Positions 23,801 through 25,544 of a stretch of 25,544 bases of DNA are shown here, one piece after another. The notes under the pieces are model-generated. The model was not told the origin of the DNA, made no database searches, and was given only the letters and a program-made list of their open reading frames with translations. Origin of the DNA: CAZGWJ01 sp964529445 (lineage in GTDB: Bacteria; Oederibacteriota; Muellerivitia; Muellerivitales; Muellerivitaceae); the NCBI GenBank assembly GCA_964529445.1, contig CAZGWJ010000035.1:1-25544 (forward strand), written 5' to 3'. The translations under genes and the position numbers were made by a program. Numbering within the stretch: position 1 is the stretch's first letter; each line of letters opens with the position of its first letter.

Positions 23801-24779
23801 AAGCCGTAGGCGTCGAGGTGAAGGACGCCGTCCATGTCGGGGTCGAGGACTCCGTCGGACTCCGCGTATCCGTGAAAGTCGACGAGGGGGTCAACGTCCC
23901 CGTCGGGGTGTGGGTGCGTGTATCGGTGACCGTGAACGTCGGTGTCCCCGTCGCGGTCGGGAAGGCCTCGGGCGCCGGGCAATAACCCGCCCAAAGGGGT
24001 TCCACGCCGATCCCGTACATCATGCCGCCCGCCAGCACGGGAGGGAGCACTCCCCAGGTGAAGGTGGCCGCCGAATACGCGAGGGTATTGTTGGTGATCC
24101 CGTTGGTCCTCACCCACATCGACGTCGGCGCGTTGTACATGTAGGTAAGCCAATAGGCGCCCGGGTTGAGCTCCAGCGGCGACTCCAGGAGCGCCTGGTT
24201 CCACCCGGCGTGGGCCGTGAGCGTCTGCGTCTCTCCCAGCTTGTTGCGGATCATGCCCCCGACATCCCCGTAGACCGCCAGGATCAACTGCGTGTCCTCG
24301 GCCGAAAGGGTCTGGTGCAGGGCCACCGAATGCACCGTGGCGGGTTCCCCCAGAATGAACCGGCTGGCCCGGATCTGGACGCCGGGAGAGATGCTCCCGA
24401 ACGACCCCATCAGGCTGTCGTTGCCGAAGAACCCCGGGGAGGGACAGGGCGGTGTGAGGGTGGGGTTGGGCGTGAAGGAGAACGTCGCGGTGGGTGTGAA
24501 GGTGATCGTGGGCGTGAAGGTGCGTGTTCCGGTTGCCGTCCGCGTGGAGGTGACGGTCCGGGTCGGGGTGGGCGTGGAAGTGGGACTGTACCAGGTGCCG
24601 GTGAAGGAGGCCGTGGGCGTCACCGTCGGGGTCCAGGAGGCTGTCGGAGAGGGGGAGTCCGTGGGGCCCGGCGTAAGCGTGTCCGTGGGCGTGATCGTCT
24701 GACCCGGGGCAAGCGATGCCACGAAGAGAAGGTGGACAAAGAAAAAGGCCCCGCACCAGCGGGGCCATCGGGTTCTCAT
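20874..24779 (-). CDS. Large secreted modular protein with Thr-Pro linkers and sorting-like C-terminus
   Basis: The 1301-residue product has a signal peptide (MRTRWPRWCGAFFFVHLL..., cleavage near APGQ). Thr-alternating linkers (xTxTPT) cover about 27-108, 270-427, 590-697 and 1013-1200. Two copies of a 155-residue domain run from Cys112 to Cys267 and from Cys430 to Cys585, each starting CPSPGFFGNDSLMGSFG and ending WAGYC. Residues about 703-1010 form a separate domain with histidines in AGTHRDA (His844), SDVAHET (His863), QVHGAAD (His893) and HFEIEW (His977, Glu979, Glu981), suggesting a metal-dependent hydrolase. Residues 1209-1301 form an Ig-like domain (FPNPV, FTTAFRKI, GLYHVRI, KLIVLR) like FlgD-Ig or type 9 secretion signals. 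No strong ribosome-binding site is seen. A terminator lies inside the signal-peptide codons. Probably surface exposed; substrate unknown. Confidence 0.85.
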   Translation of the reverse strand: MRTRWPRWCGAFFFVHLLFVASLAPGQTITPTDTLTPGPTDSPSPTASWTPTVTPTASFTGTWYSPTSTPTPTRTVTSTRTATGTRTFTPTITFTPTATFSFTPNPTLTPPCPSPGFFGNDSLMGSFGSISPGVQIRASRFILGEPATVHSVALHQTLSAEDTQLILAVYGDVGGMIRNKLGETQTLTAHAGWNQALLESPLELNPGAYWLTYMYNAPTSMWVRTNGITNNTLAYSAATFTWGVLPPVLAGGMMYGIGVEPLWAGYCPAPEAFPTATGTPTFTVTDTRTHTPTGTLTPSSTFTDTRSPTESSTPTWTASFTSTPTASPSSTPGGATDTFTRTESPTSTWSFTFTLTWTWTPTPSFTGTWFSPTRTPTLTTTHTMTRTVTETRTATLTRTATGTRTFTPTITSTSTSTFSFTPNPSFTPPCPSPGFFGNDSLMGSFGGVAPGVQIRASRFILSVPVTAHSVALHQTSVSEDTQILLALYSDLSGQIRNKLGETDPVTAHTGWNQALLKEPLLLNPGAYWIAYMYNAPVSFWSRIVGTSTNTLTYSSATFTWGVLPPALAGGMIYGHGVEPIWAGYCEAPEPFPTPTETATATVTSTRTGTFTATSTGTPGLSDTPTSTLSPTWTGTPTSTLSETSSPTSSATGTSTFSPTFTLSRTPSWTATVTRTPTHTFTGTWSPLPTDTPTPTPTIAVEPMTLAQFMEAHDATVAGAGSGFFLPLDDPIIEAAFEGLLGALQVGDLAAARAFVEALETRSAHFRLVEITDLSGGPVYGFLEDAHPGDPGYTGWGAALFRTAPSGYRVYGAPHVWADLHTEDIAAQGFGDDVGAAALLLAGTHRDAVGDLNTNGYSDSDVAHETKNLYHHLTATLAEQGLSAGTPYWFIQVHGAADMASEPDITASNGADAPGMNAASPLVLVDDEIDTRNNVVSGVWGWWEGAGDDQDGDYALRATTNLQGDLLETMGLRDSFMHFEIEWTLRNAYHAGTGAGYDGVLDLLEALRGVVGTGPFPTPTPTRTATATGTATPTETPTFSFTPTQSATPSPTRSATVTFTGTWTALPTDTATFTRTPSDTPTASWTPTATATSSATPSSTSTASDTPTLSPTSSSTPSPTDSMTPTASLTATQSATPSLTRSPTPMASPSLTATPTHTPTVSPPPTATGTPTVTVSPTNSPVPTSTSTPFTLSPTPSWSSTPHSALPTPNDPFILFPNPVTETGPVHLRVSGVEAGDTLEVDVFTTAFRKILSRVDIATSSGSVDLRLDPADFKGGFPANGLYHVRIVTRWERRTLKLIVLR
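21153..21190 (+). repeat. Dispersed GGAGTCGAC element inside the large secreted protein gene
   Basis: Copy reads GTTAGGAGTTGGGAGTGCGG then AATGCGGAGTCGACGACC on the plus strand. On the coding strand it gives SSTPHSALPTPN, directly before the C-terminal domain. Confidence 0.65.
23025..23492 (-). repeat. Second copy of the Cys-bounded domain (C430-C585)
   Basis: This DNA encodes residues 430-585 and matches 23979-24446 along its whole length with no length change (156 codons each). Shared blocks include PSPGFFGNDSLMGSFG, VQIRASRFIL, HSVALHQT, NKLGET, NPGAYW and SATFTWGVLPP. The offset is 954 bases. Confidence 0.9.
23979..24446 (-). repeat. First copy of the Cys-bounded domain (C112-C267)
   Basis: Encodes residues 112-267 of the large secreted protein. 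Together with the following Thr-rich linker it forms the unit that was duplicated in tandem. The domain resembles beta-sandwich exoplanetary 'choice of anchor'-like modules only in general character; I do not recognise a named family. Confidence 0.9.
24738..24766 (-). terminator. Strong intrinsic terminator inside the signal-peptide codons
   Basis: GGCCCCGC (24747-24754) pairs perfectly with GCGGGGCC (24759-24766) over a four-base loop, followed on the minus strand by TTTTTCTTT. It begins 13 bases after the A of the start codon of the large secreted protein and encodes residues around PRWCGAFFF. It could end the upstream secreted-protein transcript or act as an attenuator for the gene it sits in. 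Confidence 0.8.
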
Positions 24780-24865
24780 AACCTGCCGATCAGGAAGATG
24801 GGTGATACCGCTCCCCTATTATAACGGCTCCATCCACCTTGTTCTTGAGCCGTAAAAACCCCGAT

Positions 24866-25544
24866 TTAACGCAATACGACCAGCTTCCCCAGCCCGATAC
24901 CCTGAGGCGTGATGATCCTGAGGTAATAGACCCCGTTCGACAGCGCTCCGCCCTTCTTGTCCCGCAAGGCCACCTTCACGGGCGTCACACCCAGGGGAAG
25001 CGTCGCCAGCGACGTCTCGGAGATCTTCCGGTAGGCCGTCGTGAAGAGCTGGATCCTCACGACATCGCCGGCGTTCGCCACGGACACGTTCACCGATACC
25101 TCGTCGCAAGTCCCCACGCAGGGATTGGGGTAGGGCACGACCTGGGTCGAGTGAGGAGTGAGAAGTGAGGAGTTAGGAGTCGACGACCCGGACAACGTCG
25201 GGGTGGAGGTGAACACGGGCGTCTCGGTCGGGGTGGGGCTGAAGGTCGCAGTGAACGTGCGGGTCGGCGTCGAGGTGAAGACCGCGGTATCCGTGTAGGT
25301 CGGGGTGAAGGACGGCGTCGGCGTCCAGGTCCACGTCAGGGTGGAAGTGAAGCTCCAGGTGGAGGTCGGGGTTTCCGTGGCCGTGAAGGTGTAGGTCGGC
25401 GTGAACGTGAAGGGCGGCGTGGCCGTGTAGGTGCGGGTGGTCGTGTAGGTCGCCGACCAGGTCGGCGTGAAGGTGTCGGTCGGGGTCCTCGTGGCCGTCG
25501 GGGAAAACGTCCGCGTGGCCGTGGAGCTGGGCGTGTCGGTGAAG
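24866..25544 (-). CDS. Second Thr-Pro-linker secreted protein, C-terminal part (cut by window edge)
   Basis: The frame is open from the right edge to the TAA at 24866, giving about 225 residues. Residues from the edge to about 25200 are an alternating Thr linker (for example RTPTDTFTPTWSATYTTT). A short SSTPNSSLLTPHST stretch follows, then a C-terminal domain with VVPYPNPCVG, FTTAYRKISE, NGVYYLRI and KLVVLR. That domain is paralogous to the end of the neighbouring 1301-residue protein. Part of the linker DNA is also nearly identical to a block in that gene. The N-terminal functional domain lies outside the window. The gene ends 86 bases before the start of the large protein gene on the same strand. 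Likely secreted and surface attached. Confidence 0.82.
   Translation of the reverse strand, partial: FTDTPSSTATRTFSPTATRTPTDTFTPTWSATYTTTRTYTATPPFTFTPTYTFTATETPTSTWSFTSTLTWTWTPTPSFTPTYTDTAVFTSTPTRTFTATFSPTPTETPVFTSTPTLSGSSTPNSSLLTPHSTQVVPYPNPCVGTCDEVSVNVSVANAGDVVRIQLFTTAYRKISETSLATLPLGVTPVKVALRDKKGGALSNGVYYLRIITPQGIGLGKLVVLR
25149..25187 (+). repeat. Dispersed GGAGTCGAC element inside the second secreted protein gene
   Basis: Copy reads GAGTGAGGAGTGAGAAGTGA then GGAGTTAGGAGTCGACGACC. It occupies the same place as the 21153 copy, just before the C-terminal domain, and is read in the same frame (SSTPNSSLLTPHS). Confidence 0.7.

Noticed and set aside
22642..24768. 708-residue His/Asp-rich minus-strand open frame
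   Set aside because: A shifted frame of the Thr-Pro linker DNA (ACN-NNN periodicity gives HxHxD in the next frame); the other frame has the signal peptide and domains.
23376..24824. 482-residue Arg/Gly-rich plus-strand open frame
   Set aside because: Antisense to the large secreted protein; stop-free only because of the periodic GC-rich linker sequence.

Overview
This is a GC-rich bacterial chromosome segment with no rRNA, tRNA, CRISPR array, insertion sequence or phage genes that I can recognise. A MscL channel, a DUF3078-type outer-membrane protein, a small lipoprotein and a flagellar hook protein point to a Gram-negative cell. Pyruvate:ferredoxin oxidoreductase and [NiFe]-hydrogenase maturation genes point to anaerobic or fermentative metabolism. 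Secreted proteins with long Thr/Pro linkers and a C-terminal Ig-like domain ending in a K-L-(I/V)-V-L-R tail are most familiar to me from uncultivated anaerobic lineages. I cannot assign a phylum from the sequence alone.

Left block (1-9120, all minus strand). In transcription order it reads nifJ (pyruvate:ferredoxin oxidoreductase), a dihydroorotate-dehydrogenase-like flavoprotein, a hydrogenase maturation protease homologue that has lost all three expected nickel-binding residues, hypF, hypC and the start of hypD. The genes fit a route from pyruvate to reduced ferredoxin to H2. The hydrogenase subunits are not in the window. The hypC-hypF gap is a chain of palindromes.

Middle (9121-10378) has no convincing protein gene. 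It contains an elongated, highly paired RNA candidate on the minus strand that ends in an intrinsic terminator, upstream of nifJ.

10379-19314 is a mixed housekeeping and envelope region. It holds a HEAT-repeat protein, a small two-helix membrane protein, a secreted SGNH esterase with a Thr-Pro tail, an AT-rich island with a small lipoprotein, an RluA-type pseudouridine synthase, a solitary flagellar hook gene, mscL, and a DUF3078 beta-barrel gene.

Right block (19679-25544, minus strand). An M20 peptidase gene is tightly coupled to a 1301-residue secreted protein. That protein has Thr-alternating linkers, two copies of a Cys-bounded 155-residue domain, a His-rich hydrolase-like domain and a C-terminal sorting-like domain. 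A paralogous secreted protein runs off the right edge. A strong intrinsic terminator lies inside the signal-peptide codons of the large protein.

Several dispersed short repeats recur across the window, including a GAGGAGTTAGAAGTG...GGAGTCGAC element found both between genes and inside two coding regions. These, the RNA candidate, the ligand-less protease homologue and the terminator within the signal peptide are the observations most worth following.
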